Assembly: GCA_022772585.1 (NCBI GenBank)
Contig: JALEZN010000063.1
Span: 1 to 33,220 of the forward strand
Origin: Clostridiales bacterium
GTDB taxonomy: Bacteria > Bacillota > Clostridia > Oscillospirales > Oscillospiraceae
DNA: 33,220 nucleotides
Direction: 5' to 3'
In this document: in pieces, positions 7,021 through 15,351 of the stretch
Numbering within the stretch: position 1 is the stretch's first letter
Layout of the letters: every line of letters starts with the position of its first letter
Made by a program: the position numbers and the translations under genes
The notes under the pieces: generated by a model
The model's database searches: none
The model's input: only the letters and a program-made list of their open reading frames with translations
Told to the model about the DNA's origin: nothing

Positions 7021-7909
7021 ATACCCCCAGACAGGGCTCCCGGTACCGGATGTAGGCCACAGGCGTCTCCTCCGGCGCCTCGTTGCTGATGGTGATGCGG
7101 CTCTCGCCCGGCCGCAGGCACCAGGGAGTACTGTCAAGGCTCATCCAGTGGCTCACGTCATCCTTTCGGCTCCAGAGGCCGGTCTCATCCTTTTCCCACA
7201 GGATAGCGGTCACATCCCGCATGTCGATGACCAGCTTCTGTCCCTCCTCGATGGAGTGCTCAATGGTCACCGACTCTCCGGTGCCCAAATTGGACACCGT
7301 GACGCGCCGGCCGGTGGAGAGTACCTCGATGGTCGGGTAGATGTCCACGGCGGTTTGGTTTTGGAGCACAGCAATCGGACTGAAGGACCCCATGGGTGCC
7401 CTAACAGGAGACAACGGGAAGCGCCGCAGCTTTCGGATCACGCCAAGCTCTTCCACCGTTTCCTCGGCGCTCTCCCAATAGGGGGAGTCGGCAGCAAAGC
7501 TGACGTCGATCTCAGAGTATGTCCCCACCGGCGCGGAGATGGTAGGAGTGGACAGGCTCCGGCAGCGAACCTGTACCGCGCTGCAGGCCCGGTAGTAGGT
7601 AAGGGTCCCCCATCGATTTGGGGCAAACAGCTCGCACAGACGGCTCCTGGCCCGGTCATATTCCCCGTCCGCAGGGTGGAGCCGGTCACCGTACACCAGC
7701 ATGGACCCCTCAAGATTGATGGTCCTGCTGTCCAGGGCTACATGGTAGGTGGTCACGCCGTCCTGACGGGGCGCCCTGGAGCTTTCCGCCGTGGCTCCAA
7801 GATCACTGGTCAGCCGGCGGAAAAAATAAGGGCCGCCGCCCTCCCATGGGCCGGATCCGTGCAGCGTCACCGGCTGTCCGCCCTCCGGCTCCCAAGTCAC
7901 ATACCGCAA
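7019..7909 (-). CDS. Distal tail protein (Dit), siphovirus tail component
   Basis: 296 residues, close to the usual 250-300 of Dit proteins. These form the hexameric ring at the end of the tail tube and carry the tip and fibres. The N-terminal domain contains DLGATAESSRAPRQDG and RTINLEGSMLV, then YDRARSRLCELFAPNRWGTL, the classic Sipho_tail pattern; SPYWESAEETVEE closes it. The C-terminal half is a beta domain. A TTG start at 7909 is supported by AAAGGGGTGA beginning 15 bases upstream. It directly follows the tape-measure gene, the standard place for Dit. Confidence 0.88.
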   Translation of the reverse strand: MRYVTWEPEGGQPVTLHGSGPWEGGGPYFFRRLTSDLGATAESSRAPRQDGVTTYHVALDSRTINLEGSMLVYGDRLHPADGEYDRARSRLCELFAPNRWGTLTYYRACSAVQVRCRSLSTPTISAPVGTYSEIDVSFAADSPYWESAEETVEELGVIRKLRRFPLSPVRAPMGSFSPIAVLQNQTAVDIYPTIEVLSTGRRVTVSNLGTGESVTIEHSIEEGQKLVIDMRDVTAILWEKDETGLWSRKDDVSHWMSLDSTPWCLRPGESRITISNEAPEETPVAYIRYREPCLGV

Positions 7910-7921
7910 ATTCTCACCCCT

Positions 7922-10900
7922 TTACTTATCCATGGCGTCCAGCACCTTCTGGACGGCACGCTTGATCTGGCCTTCCGTCATGCTGCCGCCCTGATTCACT
8001 GTGACAGATGCGCTCTTGTTGGTGGTAGAAATAACCTGTGTCTGCCGCTGGATCACCCCAGCCGCTGCCTGCACCGCCGCCGTCACACCGGAGAGCAGAT
8101 TACCCAGGGCAGCTCCCTGAGCCGTGGTGGTACCCCCATGCTCCTGCCGGTCCAGATCCTCCTGGTATTGGCGTTCCAGGAAGTCCACTCTGGCATCATA
8201 GGAATCCTTTTCCGCCTCGACCCTGCGATTATATTCAGCCTGGGCATCTGCCAGGCCGGCCTGATACACAGCCTCCAACTCCTTCAGCTTGGCTTCATAG
8301 TCCGCCTGGGCCTGGTCCTGCGCTAGCTGCGCAGCATCGCTGGCCTGCTCTTTCTGGTCACGCACAGCCTCCTTCTCGGCTTCCTTCTCCCGGTAAAAGG
8401 CCGTGTCCTCCTTGTCCTGGATGGCCTTGGCTAGTGCCTCCTCCAGCCGGACGATCTCCTTGTCCCATTCCGCCCGGTCCTCGTCGGTACGGGCATAGGC
8501 GCGCTGGGCCTTGGCGGCTTCCAGGCGTTTCCGGGCTCTGGCAATGGCGTCGTCCTGACTCTCGTCCTCCCGCAGTGCCTTCCTGGCGGCGATCTCGGCG
8601 TCGATGCCCTCCAGCACCTGATCCAGCCGGTCTCGCTCAGCCTCCAGCTCCTTTCGGATGATCTCCTTCCGGTCGTTCAGCGCATTTTTGGCCGCCGTTT
8701 TCTCTTCCTCGTAGCGCTCTTTCAGGGCGTCCTGCTCCTGTTTCAGCCACTCCTCCAGCCGGTCCAAGCTCTCTTCATATCCGCGTTCCGCCGCGTCCAT
8801 GGCGGACTGGTGGGCCTCCTGCAGGCTATCCAGCGCAGCCTTACGCTGCTCCTCACGGTACTGGTACAGCTCCACCGTCGCCCGTCGCCAGGCGTCGGAG
8901 TCACGCTCCAAGTAAGTATCACGCAGAATCTCAAGACGGCGGTAATATTCGCTCTCGCTCACGATATCCAGGTCCCGGAAATACTCCAAGTCGGCCAACT
9001 CTTCCTGGTAAGCATCATCCTTGGCCCGCCGCTCTGCCGCGGCATAGCTGCGTTCCGCCTCAATGCGCTCCCGACTGCCCTCTTTCAGGTGGGTGTTGAT
9101 TGCCTGCCGCATTCCGGCGAGATACTCCTCCCGGGTGATCTGCTCGGCCGCCAGCGCTTCCTCCAGGGCCTCCAGCTCCCGGTCGTAGGAGCCCTTCTGC
9201 CACTGGTAGAGCTCCTCATCAAGCTTTCGTCTCTCCTCAAGGTTTCCCGTCAGATACCGGCCGCCAAGTGCCGCCTTGCGCTGGTAGTACTCCTCCTCGC
9301 TCAGTAGGTCCATAGCCCTAAGATGGTCCAGCTCCTTCACAGCGGTCTGGTATGCCTCCAGATCCTGCTCTGCCTGAGTCTTTTCCTTCCCAGAGGAAGA
9401 AGATCCGGAGGAGCCGCGTTTGCCTCCTCCGCCATCTCGCCGGAGGGAGGCCGCCACCCGGTCATAAGTGTCGCGATCCGCCATGGCCTGGTCCAGATCC
9501 AATAACGCCTTTTGGGCCGCCAACAGGTTGTTGGTGGCCGCCTTTACGTCCTGGTCCGCCCCAGCCATGGCACGTCCGATGGCATCGTTGCCATACTTGT
9601 TCTGGGCTGCATTCCGAGCTTCTGTTGCTTGAAGCGAATACATCGCCATCATAGCCTCCAGCTTCCTGCGGATTGACATGGTAGTGGCGTCGTACCCAGC
9701 TGCCTCCAAGGCTTCGTTGTCTATAATTTTCGCGGCTGCCTCCTCTGCCTCGTTGAGTGCCAGATCATACTCTCTGCGCTGGGCCGCCAAATAGTCCTCC
9801 AGCGCTCCCTGCGCCAGTTGGTATCCGTCCTTTGCCTCCACCAGATAGCCCGAGAGCTCCGGATACTTCTCCAGCAGGCTTGACACCGTGTCCAGCGATA
9901 GATATCCGCTCTCGTTCATCTCGTTCTGTGCCTTGGTCAGCAAATTGTAGCTTCCTGCGGTCTGCTCTAACACCGTGGAGAGGACCGTCGTCTTTTCGGA
10001 CGCCTCCTCGGCGGCTGCGCCGGTCTCATCCAGCGCCGCGGCCGCATCCTCTGCCGTTCCAGCAAAGGCGCCGTACTGTTCCTCCAGACCGGAGATCTCG
10101 GCGTTATTCTTGGCCTGGGCATCCGTTGCCGCCTTTACGGCCTTTTCCGCATCCTTGACAGCACCGGTGACCTGCTGTGACTTTTCCTCCCATCCGGCGG
10201 CCCACCATGTGCCTTCTTCCATCATCTGATTCTGTCTGGCCTGGGCCGCCGCCAGCTCGGCCTCTGCTTCGGCCAACGCCTCATTGATGGAGATTTGCTC
10301 GGTGTAGGCCTCCTTGAGGCGATCCGCTGCCTGGGCCTGTTCCTGCCGTTGGTACTCTGCTTCGGCCACCGCCCGCAGCTGCTCCGCCGTCAGATTAAGG
10401 GCGTCTGCCTGCTCGTTATAGGCCAATGTCAGGCCTGGAACAGCCTGATTGAGATCCTCTACCAGGCCCCGGATGGCCGCCTTCTGGGCCGCCGTTTTTT
10501 CCTCAGTCTGGATCAGGTATTCCAGCGCCCCGATCATGGAGCCGGTGCCCCGCTCCTGGCTCTTCAGCTCCTCTGCCTGCTCGGCGTAGGCTTTGCGGGC
10601 CCGTTCCGCTGCCTCCGCAACTCTGTTGGTTTTGTCGGTCAGCTCGTTGGTCTTTTCCGCCGTCAGACTGGCAGATAAGGTCCATGCCCCCAGGACCGCC
10701 ACCAGTGCCGCTACCGCCGTGGCCACCGCACCGATTGGGTTGGCCGCCATAGCCGCGTTGAGCCCGGTCTGGGCCGCAGTAGAGGCGGTCTGGGCTGCAG
10801 TCAGGGCCTGGTATGCGGCTACTCCGGCCTTAACTGACGTGGCCACTCCGCCCGCCAGTTTCATAGCTGGGCCGAGAGCAGCCAGGAAGAGTCCGGTCTG

Positions 10901-12358
10901 CACCACTGCTTTTCGTTGGCTCTCGTCCAGATCAGAGAATCCCTGAACCAGTTCCGCCAGCTTGGAGATGATGGGGGTTACTACCGGCAGCAGATCGCCG
11001 CCCATGGTTGCCGCCGCCTCCTTCAGGCTCTCCTGCAGCAGACGGGTCTGGTTGGCCGCGCCGTCCGACGTCCGTGCAAAATCCCCCTGGGCGTTCCGGG
11101 TGGCGTCCAGCACGTACTGGTACCGCAGCGTCACCTGCTCGGCGATGCTCATGTCCTTGTAGGCCGTCTGGATGCCCTGGGCCATGGCATAGGCGGCCAA
11201 CTGGTCCTGGGTCATGACCACACCCAGTTCCTTCAGGCTCTCGCTCTCGCCGGTGAAGATGCCTTTCAGGGCGGTCTGCACCTGGTCGATTCCCTTGTTC
11301 TTGAAGCTGGCCAGATCGCCCGCCAGCTCCACCAGCGCCATGCTCATCCCCGCCGCCGCTTCCTGGCCCAGGCCGAGGGAAGTTGCCATGTCGCCGAAAT
11401 TGGCCGCCATGTCCAGCGCCGAGCCCTTGGCCAGGCCAACGGATCGCAGCGTGGTATCGCTCCACGCCGTCACGCGCTCAGCGGACCGGCCAAAGGCCAC
11501 GTCCGCCTTGTTCAGACTCTCATCCAGGTCGGAGGCAAAGTTGAAAGCCGCTGTTCCAGCGGCGGTCAGAGGGGCCGTAACGCCGACAGTGAGTATGTTC
11601 CCGATTTTGTCCAAATGATCCGCGGCCACCGCCGCGCTTTTTTTTATGCGGTCGAGCTTAAGATCATTGATACTCTTCAGCTCTTTTTGGGCTTCTATCG
11701 CAGCCTTTTCCACTCTGGCCAGCGCCGCTTCCAGTTCCAGATATTCGGAGCTCGCCTTGTCAGTTCCGGCATCCTCCAGACTCTTGAGCTTTTTCCGAAG
11801 CGCCTCCGCTTTTTCCTCGGTCTTTTCGATGGCCTCCCGCGCAAGTGCCTGTGCGTTCTGAAATTCTCCCGCATCCCACCGTTGCTCCAGCTTGGTGCGT
11901 ACGGTATCCAGCTTGGCAACCGTGGCATCCACAGAGGCCCCCGCTGTCTCGATAGCCTCATCCAGTTTTTTAGCCGCCTCCGTGAACTCCAGCTGGTTGA
12001 TCTCTTCCAGCTCCCGGCGGGCCTTCTGCGCGGCCACCTCTACATAGCTCAGTTCCCGGCGGATGGCTTCATACTGTTCAGTGTTCTTAGCATCGCCCAG
12101 CTTATCCAGCTCCGCCAAGCCTTTTCGCAGGATTTCAGCCTTTTCCTCCGTCTGCTGCATGGCCCTCTGTGCCAGTTCCTGGGCCCGTTTAAACTGGCCG
12201 GGATCCCACTCCAGCTTCAAGCTGTTTTTCAGCGTTGCTAGCTCGGTCTTCGTTGTGCGGATGGAGCGATTGGCCTCATCCAGTGCAGCTTTGAGCTTCG
12301 TGGTATTTCCTCCAAGCTCAATCTCTATACCCCTCGCGCTTTTGGAACTTAATGCCAC
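7922..12358 (-). CDS. Tape measure protein
   Basis: 1478 residues, the largest gene. It sets tail length and may help DNA entry; at about 0.15 nm per residue it predicts a tail near 220 nm. The N-terminal 250 residues are two copies of a helical repeat of about 110 residues (WDPGQFKRAQELAQ near 51 and WDAGEFQNAQALAR near 161). Residues about 255-450 are the TP901-type tape-measure core (GVTAPLTAAGTAAFNFASDL, MAANFGDMATSLGLG). Hydrophobic Ala-rich segments near 490-560 follow, then long charged coiled coils to about 1400. No lysozyme or peptidase motif is seen. The start is GTG 12358 with only a weak ribosome site, 7 bases after the upstream stop, so it is probably coupled. Confidence 0.95.
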   Translation of the reverse strand: MALSSKSARGIEIELGGNTTKLKAALDEANRSIRTTKTELATLKNSLKLEWDPGQFKRAQELAQRAMQQTEEKAEILRKGLAELDKLGDAKNTEQYEAIRRELSYVEVAAQKARRELEEINQLEFTEAAKKLDEAIETAGASVDATVAKLDTVRTKLEQRWDAGEFQNAQALAREAIEKTEEKAEALRKKLKSLEDAGTDKASSEYLELEAALARVEKAAIEAQKELKSINDLKLDRIKKSAAVAADHLDKIGNILTVGVTAPLTAAGTAAFNFASDLDESLNKADVAFGRSAERVTAWSDTTLRSVGLAKGSALDMAANFGDMATSLGLGQEAAAGMSMALVELAGDLASFKNKGIDQVQTALKGIFTGESESLKELGVVMTQDQLAAYAMAQGIQTAYKDMSIAEQVTLRYQYVLDATRNAQGDFARTSDGAANQTRLLQESLKEAAATMGGDLLPVVTPIISKLAELVQGFSDLDESQRKAVVQTGLFLAALGPAMKLAGGVATSVKAGVAAYQALTAAQTASTAAQTGLNAAMAANPIGAVATAVAALVAVLGAWTLSASLTAEKTNELTDKTNRVAEAAERARKAYAEQAEELKSQERGTGSMIGALEYLIQTEEKTAAQKAAIRGLVEDLNQAVPGLTLAYNEQADALNLTAEQLRAVAEAEYQRQEQAQAADRLKEAYTEQISINEALAEAEAELAAAQARQNQMMEEGTWWAAGWEEKSQQVTGAVKDAEKAVKAATDAQAKNNAEISGLEEQYGAFAGTAEDAAAALDETGAAAEEASEKTTVLSTVLEQTAGSYNLLTKAQNEMNESGYLSLDTVSSLLEKYPELSGYLVEAKDGYQLAQGALEDYLAAQRREYDLALNEAEEAAAKIIDNEALEAAGYDATTMSIRRKLEAMMAMYSLQATEARNAAQNKYGNDAIGRAMAGADQDVKAATNNLLAAQKALLDLDQAMADRDTYDRVAASLRRDGGGGKRGSSGSSSSGKEKTQAEQDLEAYQTAVKELDHLRAMDLLSEEEYYQRKAALGGRYLTGNLEERRKLDEELYQWQKGSYDRELEALEEALAAEQITREEYLAGMRQAINTHLKEGSRERIEAERSYAAAERRAKDDAYQEELADLEYFRDLDIVSESEYYRRLEILRDTYLERDSDAWRRATVELYQYREEQRKAALDSLQEAHQSAMDAAERGYEESLDRLEEWLKQEQDALKERYEEEKTAAKNALNDRKEIIRKELEAERDRLDQVLEGIDAEIAARKALREDESQDDAIARARKRLEAAKAQRAYARTDEDRAEWDKEIVRLEEALAKAIQDKEDTAFYREKEAEKEAVRDQKEQASDAAQLAQDQAQADYEAKLKELEAVYQAGLADAQAEYNRRVEAEKDSYDARVDFLERQYQEDLDRQEHGGTTTAQGAALGNLLSGVTAAVQAAAGVIQRQTQVISTTNKSASVTVNQGGSMTEGQIKRAVQKVLDAMDK

Positions 12359-12365
12359 CGGTCCA

Positions 12366-12722
12366 TCACAGCCTTTCTTTTATCTCCCGGACAATCTCCT
12401 CGACCGCCTCCGCCAAGGTCGGATTGATATGCGGTTTGGCCACCATATCAATCGTCCCATACTCAAGGATGTAGGTAAGCCATGGCTTTTTCGCGTTATA
12501 AATGACCCATACCTTTTCGTGGTTGCGCTCTTCCGTTCGGATTTTCCATCCCGCTGCATAATCTCCAGTATCGCGGGGGCTTTTGGAGCTCACAGCGCCC
12601 CTGGTTTGAGTTGCGGCAGAGCGCAGTATTTCAAAAAAAGATTCCTCTTTTTCTTGTGCAGCCTGTTCCAGCAGGGCAGTCATTTCAGATTCAAAGTCAT
12701 CCATTCCAATTTTTTTAGCCAT
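12366..12722 (-). CDS. HK97 gp10-like tail/neck protein
   Basis: 118 residues. SPRDTGDYAAGWKI (48-61), VWVIYNAKKPWLTYILEYGT and KPHINPTL are the signature of the HK97 gp10 family, which acts at the head-tail junction or in tail completion. It overlaps its upstream neighbour by 8 bases. The place is unusual: gp10-like genes normally lie between the head-closure gene and the tail terminator, whereas here it lies between the chaperone-like gene and the tape measure, where the second chaperone frame (gpGT) is usual. Family assignment is firm, exact role less so. Confidence 0.82.
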   Translation of the reverse strand: MAKKIGMDDFESEMTALLEQAAQEKEESFFEILRSAATQTRGAVSSKSPRDTGDYAAGWKIRTEERNHEKVWVIYNAKKPWLTYILEYGTIDMVAKPHINPTLAEAVEEIVREIKERL

Positions 12723-13251
12723 GACCCTGTGCCTTCCCTCTCCGTTTAGCGCCAGGATAGAGGCAGCGCATCTCCTCTCGGGACAGCTTGCGGTATGTCT
12801 TGCTGTCCGGATCCCGCAGGGCGATATACCGCCCGGCCAGGCCGGCCAGGTGGAGCAGGGGCAGCTCCCACAGCAGCCTCAGATCTACTCCTGCCGCCAT
12901 CAGGGCGCATACGATCTCATACTCGTCGAAGTCTCCGCCGCCATCCGATGCGGTCAGCCACTTCTCCATGGACTCGTCTCCGGCCAGTAGGGCATCCCTG
13001 GCCCGCAGGCCCTTCCGGACGAAATCCCCGTCCCGGCGTGCCAGCCGGGCCAGTTCTTCCAGCTCCGGCCGCTCCGGGGCGGGGATCATCATGCGGCACA
13101 TGCGCAGCAGCCGGCCCTCCAGCGCCCGCAGGCCGCCTGGCCTGGCCATGGCCACCACCACGCTCTCACCATACTCCGCCCGGTACCGCAGGGCGGAGAC
13201 GGCGGCAGTCTCCAGCCGGAACGCACTGCCGCCGATCTCCATGCGCATCAT
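12715..13251 (-). CDS. Tail assembly chaperone-like protein
   Basis: 178 residues. It lies between the major tail protein and the tape measure, the normal place of the gpG-type chaperone that coats the tape measure before tube assembly. Near the N-terminus is FRLETAAVSALRYRAEYG, a pattern I associate with such chaperones. The middle is helical and charged; Arg-rich segments end the protein (PGAKRRGKAQGHG). It starts at an ATG overlapping the upstream stop as TGATG. I found no convincing -1 slippery site before its stop. Function is inferred mainly from position. Confidence 0.62.
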   Translation of the reverse strand: MMRMEIGGSAFRLETAAVSALRYRAEYGESVVVAMARPGGLRALEGRLLRMCRMMIPAPERPELEELARLARRDGDFVRKGLRARDALLAGDESMEKWLTASDGGGDFDEYEIVCALMAAGVDLRLLWELPLLHLAGLAGRYIALRDPDSKTYRKLSREEMRCLYPGAKRRGKAQGHG

Positions 13252-13883
13252 CAGGTGGCGGCTGCCACCTTGGGCGTGGGCACCGTCTTGCCGAAGTCTG
13301 CATACCCCTCGTCCTCGGGCCGGGCGCAGACCATATACGCCGTGCGGGGGAGGCCGCGGTCATCCCGGTACTCGGCAGACCCGGTGGAGTCCATCAGAGG
13401 ATCGCCGTAGACGTGGATGGGGTAGGTGTAACTGCCGAATTCCAGGCTGCTCTTGTCGGTGGTGTGGGTGGCCGCGCCCTTGCCGATCTCAGTATTGAGC
13501 ATCCACACTTTGACCATGGAGTCCACGCCGTCCTCATCGGTCTCCCGGTACTCATAGTAGAGAGCGCCCCGCAGATACCGGACGGCGTTGGTGGTGATGA
13601 GGCCGCCCTCGCCCTCAAAGGCGAAGCCGGCGGCCTTGTCCAGCTCCGGATCCTGGGCGGTAGTGCCGATCTCCCCATCGTATCCCTTGTCGTTAGGAAG
13701 GCGGATCACCAGCCGGTCATCGGCGTACTGCTCGGCGCTGTCAAGCAGGGCCGAAGGGTTGATGCTCTGGGCGTACTTGAGCTTCATCAGCGTGGTGTCG
13801 TAGGCGCCGTCTTTCTTGGGCGCGAACGCCATGTTTTCCACGCCGTGATAGCCGGCAGCCTTTTTTCTAGTGGGTGTCGCCAT
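13251..13883 (-). CDS. Major tail protein
   Basis: 210 residues. Features of tail-tube proteins: GYHGVENMAFAP at the N-terminus, a beta-rich body (RYLRGALYYEYRE, YTYPIHVYGDPL), and size and place just upstream of the chaperone and tape measure. Many copies would stack into the tube. Of several in-frame starts, ATG 13883 is chosen because AAAGG lies 9 bases upstream; longer versions would overlap the previous gene by more than 100 bases. It overlaps that gene by 17 bases. Confidence 0.87.
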   Translation of the reverse strand: MATPTRKKAAGYHGVENMAFAPKKDGAYDTTLMKLKYAQSINPSALLDSAEQYADDRLVIRLPNDKGYDGEIGTTAQDPELDKAAGFAFEGEGGLITTNAVRYLRGALYYEYRETDEDGVDSMVKVWMLNTEIGKGAATHTTDKSSLEFGSYTYPIHVYGDPLMDSTGSAEYRDDRGLPRTAYMVCARPEDEGYADFGKTVPTPKVAAAT

Positions 13884-14217
13884 AGATATCATCCTTTCTT
13901 CTCGCGGTCTCAAATTCATACACATAGTGCTGCTGCCGGCCGTCGCCTGCGTCGGTCTCCTCCGCGTCTTTCCATCCGGCGTCATTCAGGGCGGCGAGGA
14001 TCTCTCCCCGCAGGGCAAGGCCGTTTTCTCCCTCCGGCAGGAACAGGTGGACCTGCACCAAGCACATCATCAGCAGCGGCCGGTTGTCCGCCCACTGGAT
14101 GGGTACGGAAGTGAAGGAAAACACCAGGCACCGGTTCCTGGCCCTGGCATCCGCGTGTGGCACCACCGGGAGTCCGGTGCACACCAAGGCACGCCGCAGC
14201 TCCGCGTTCAGGCTCAC
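13867..14217 (-). CDS. Putative tail terminator / completion protein
   Basis: 116 residues. It lies between the head-closure gene and the major tail gene, the slot for the tail terminator that caps the tube. Visible pattern: an N-terminal helix, then CLVFSFTSVPIQWADNRPL and LMMCLVQVHLFLP, two strands, an amphipathic helix (LRGEILAALNDAGWKD) and a final strand (QHYVYEFET), consistent with the gpU/gp17-like alpha-beta fold. It starts at GTG overlapping the upstream stop (GTGA) with GGGAGGGGG before it. The assignment is positional. Confidence 0.6.
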   Translation of the reverse strand: MSLNAELRRALVCTGLPVVPHADARARNRCLVFSFTSVPIQWADNRPLLMMCLVQVHLFLPEGENGLALRGEILAALNDAGWKDAEETDAGDGRQQHYVYEFETARRKDDIYGDTH

Positions 14218-14585
14218 CGGGCCCCCTCCCTTCGTCCCACCTTGACCTCCAGCCAGGCGTGCCGGTCGTCCACATCACACACCGACAGCACCTCCCAGGG
14301 CGCTCTGTCCCGCTCCCGGTAGATGATGCAGGTGGTGGTGATCTTAGGACTGTAGCGCATGGTCAGCGTGGCCGAGGCAGACACTCCGGCCTGGGCGGCG
14401 GCGTAGATCTCATTGCCCCATGCCGGCACCCATTTGCAGTGCCGTACCGCGCCCGGTCCAAACACGTTCACAGCCTCCGCCGGATAGCCGTCGGCGTCCA
14501 GTTCCGGCGTGTCATCCGCCCCGATCGGCCGCTCCATGACCCGTATCCTGGTGCGCAGTTCTCCGGCCCCTGCTCGTTTCGCCAC
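14214..14585 (-). CDS. Head closure / head-tail joining protein (SPP1 gp16-like)
   Basis: 123 residues. LRTRIRVMERPIGADDT at the N-terminus, GNEIYAAAQAGVSASATLTMRYSP in two stretches, and the ending IIYRERDRAPWEVLSVCDVDD are typical of the head-tail joining family (PF05521 type), which plugs the connector below the portal. GTG start with GGAGGAG about 7 bases upstream. It follows the gp6-like connector gene with 3 bases between and overlaps the next gene by 4. Confidence 0.85.
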   Translation of the reverse strand: MAKRAGAGELRTRIRVMERPIGADDTPELDADGYPAEAVNVFGPGAVRHCKWVPAWGNEIYAAAQAGVSASATLTMRYSPKITTTCIIYRERDRAPWEVLSVCDVDDRHAWLEVKVGRREGAR

Positions 14586-14588
14586 GGT

Positions 14589-14918
14589 CTACTCCTCCTT
14601 CGATGTGCCCGATTCGGACACATCCTCTGTCAGCTTCAGCTGGTTGATCAGGCGGCGAAATACCGGGTTTTCCGCCACAGTGGTCCCAGTGATGGTCATA
14701 TCACGGCGGTCGTAGCCGTCCAGCACCAGGTAATTGACACACTGGTCGTACTGGGCTCGCCGGGTGGTGCCGGCCTCCGGCTCAGCCACTCCGGCGTTTT
14801 CCATATATCCAACGGCGCTCAAATATAGCCCCTCAACCGTCACCAGATCCTCCGCCGAAGGATCCTCGATCTGGCAGTAGGACAGCAGGCGTGCTCTGCG
14901 TTCTTCGCACAGCCTCAC
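14589..14918 (-). CDS. Head-tail connector protein (HK97 gp6-like)
   Basis: 109 residues, all-helical as expected for the adaptor ring under the portal (PF05135-like). Helices with YCQIEDPSAEDLVTVEGLYL, QYDQCVNYLVLDGYDRRD and NPVFRRLINQLKLTEDV fit the family pattern. GTG start 14918, weak ribosome site, 3 bases after the upstream stop and therefore likely coupled. It is followed immediately by the head-closure gene, the standard order. Confidence 0.82.
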   Translation of the reverse strand: MRLCEERRARLLSYCQIEDPSAEDLVTVEGLYLSAVGYMENAGVAEPEAGTTRRAQYDQCVNYLVLDGYDRRDMTITGTTVAENPVFRRLINQLKLTEDVSESGTSKEE

Positions 14919-14921
14919 GGC

Positions 14922-15338
14922 TTACACCACCAGAGTGGTAGCCCCGGCGTCCTCCGGCCAGTGCATACTGTCGCACATCAGCACCGCCCCCAGTACCACG
15001 GCAGCGGATCCGTTGTTGGTCACCTTTACCGCCAGATACCGTCCCCGGTCGGGAGCTACACGTCCGCAAACCAGCACCAGATGTTTGGCCGCTCCGCCGG
15101 TGGGGGCGGCATAGGTGATATCACCCTCCGTCCTGGCCCCGGCGCCAGAGCTGTCATCGGCAGAGAGCAGCTCCACCTTCACACTCTTGTCGGCCGCCAC
15201 CGTGCCAAGCTCCACGGCGAAGGTGAAGCGGTCCCGGAGCTGCATATCCGCGTACTCACTGGTGGCGCTCTCGGCCGCATTCACGCTCTGCGGCGCCAGA
15301 ACGGGGTACATGGCGTACTTCTCACACAGATGATTCAT
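14922..15338 (-). CDS. Putative head decoration or capsid-associated protein
   Basis: 138 residues, mostly beta by pattern: FTFAVELGTVAADKSVKVELL, HLVLVCGRVAPDRGRYLAVKV, SAAVVLGAVLMCDSMHW. It lies right after the major capsid gene, where decoration or capsid-stabilising proteins often lie. No catalytic residues or membrane segment are evident. AGGAGG 8 bases before the ATG overlaps the capsid stop region, suggesting high expression together with the capsid. I do not recognise a named family. Confidence 0.55.
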   Translation of the reverse strand: MNHLCEKYAMYPVLAPQSVNAAESATSEYADMQLRDRFTFAVELGTVAADKSVKVELLSADDSSGAGARTEGDITYAAPTGGAAKHLVLVCGRVAPDRGRYLAVKVTNNGSAAVVLGAVLMCDSMHWPEDAGATTLVV

Positions 15339-15351
15339 GTCTTGTTCCTCC

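Noticed and set aside
10916..12241. A 441-residue open frame on the plus strand within the tape-measure gene
   Set aside because: No ribosome site or family motif; it mirrors the codon bias of the real tape-measure gene.
12700..12760. Programmed -1 frameshift joining the chaperone-like gene to the next gene
   Set aside because: The next gene has its own ATG and sits in the +1 frame; the A-run lies after the stop codon and no heptamer slippery site precedes it.
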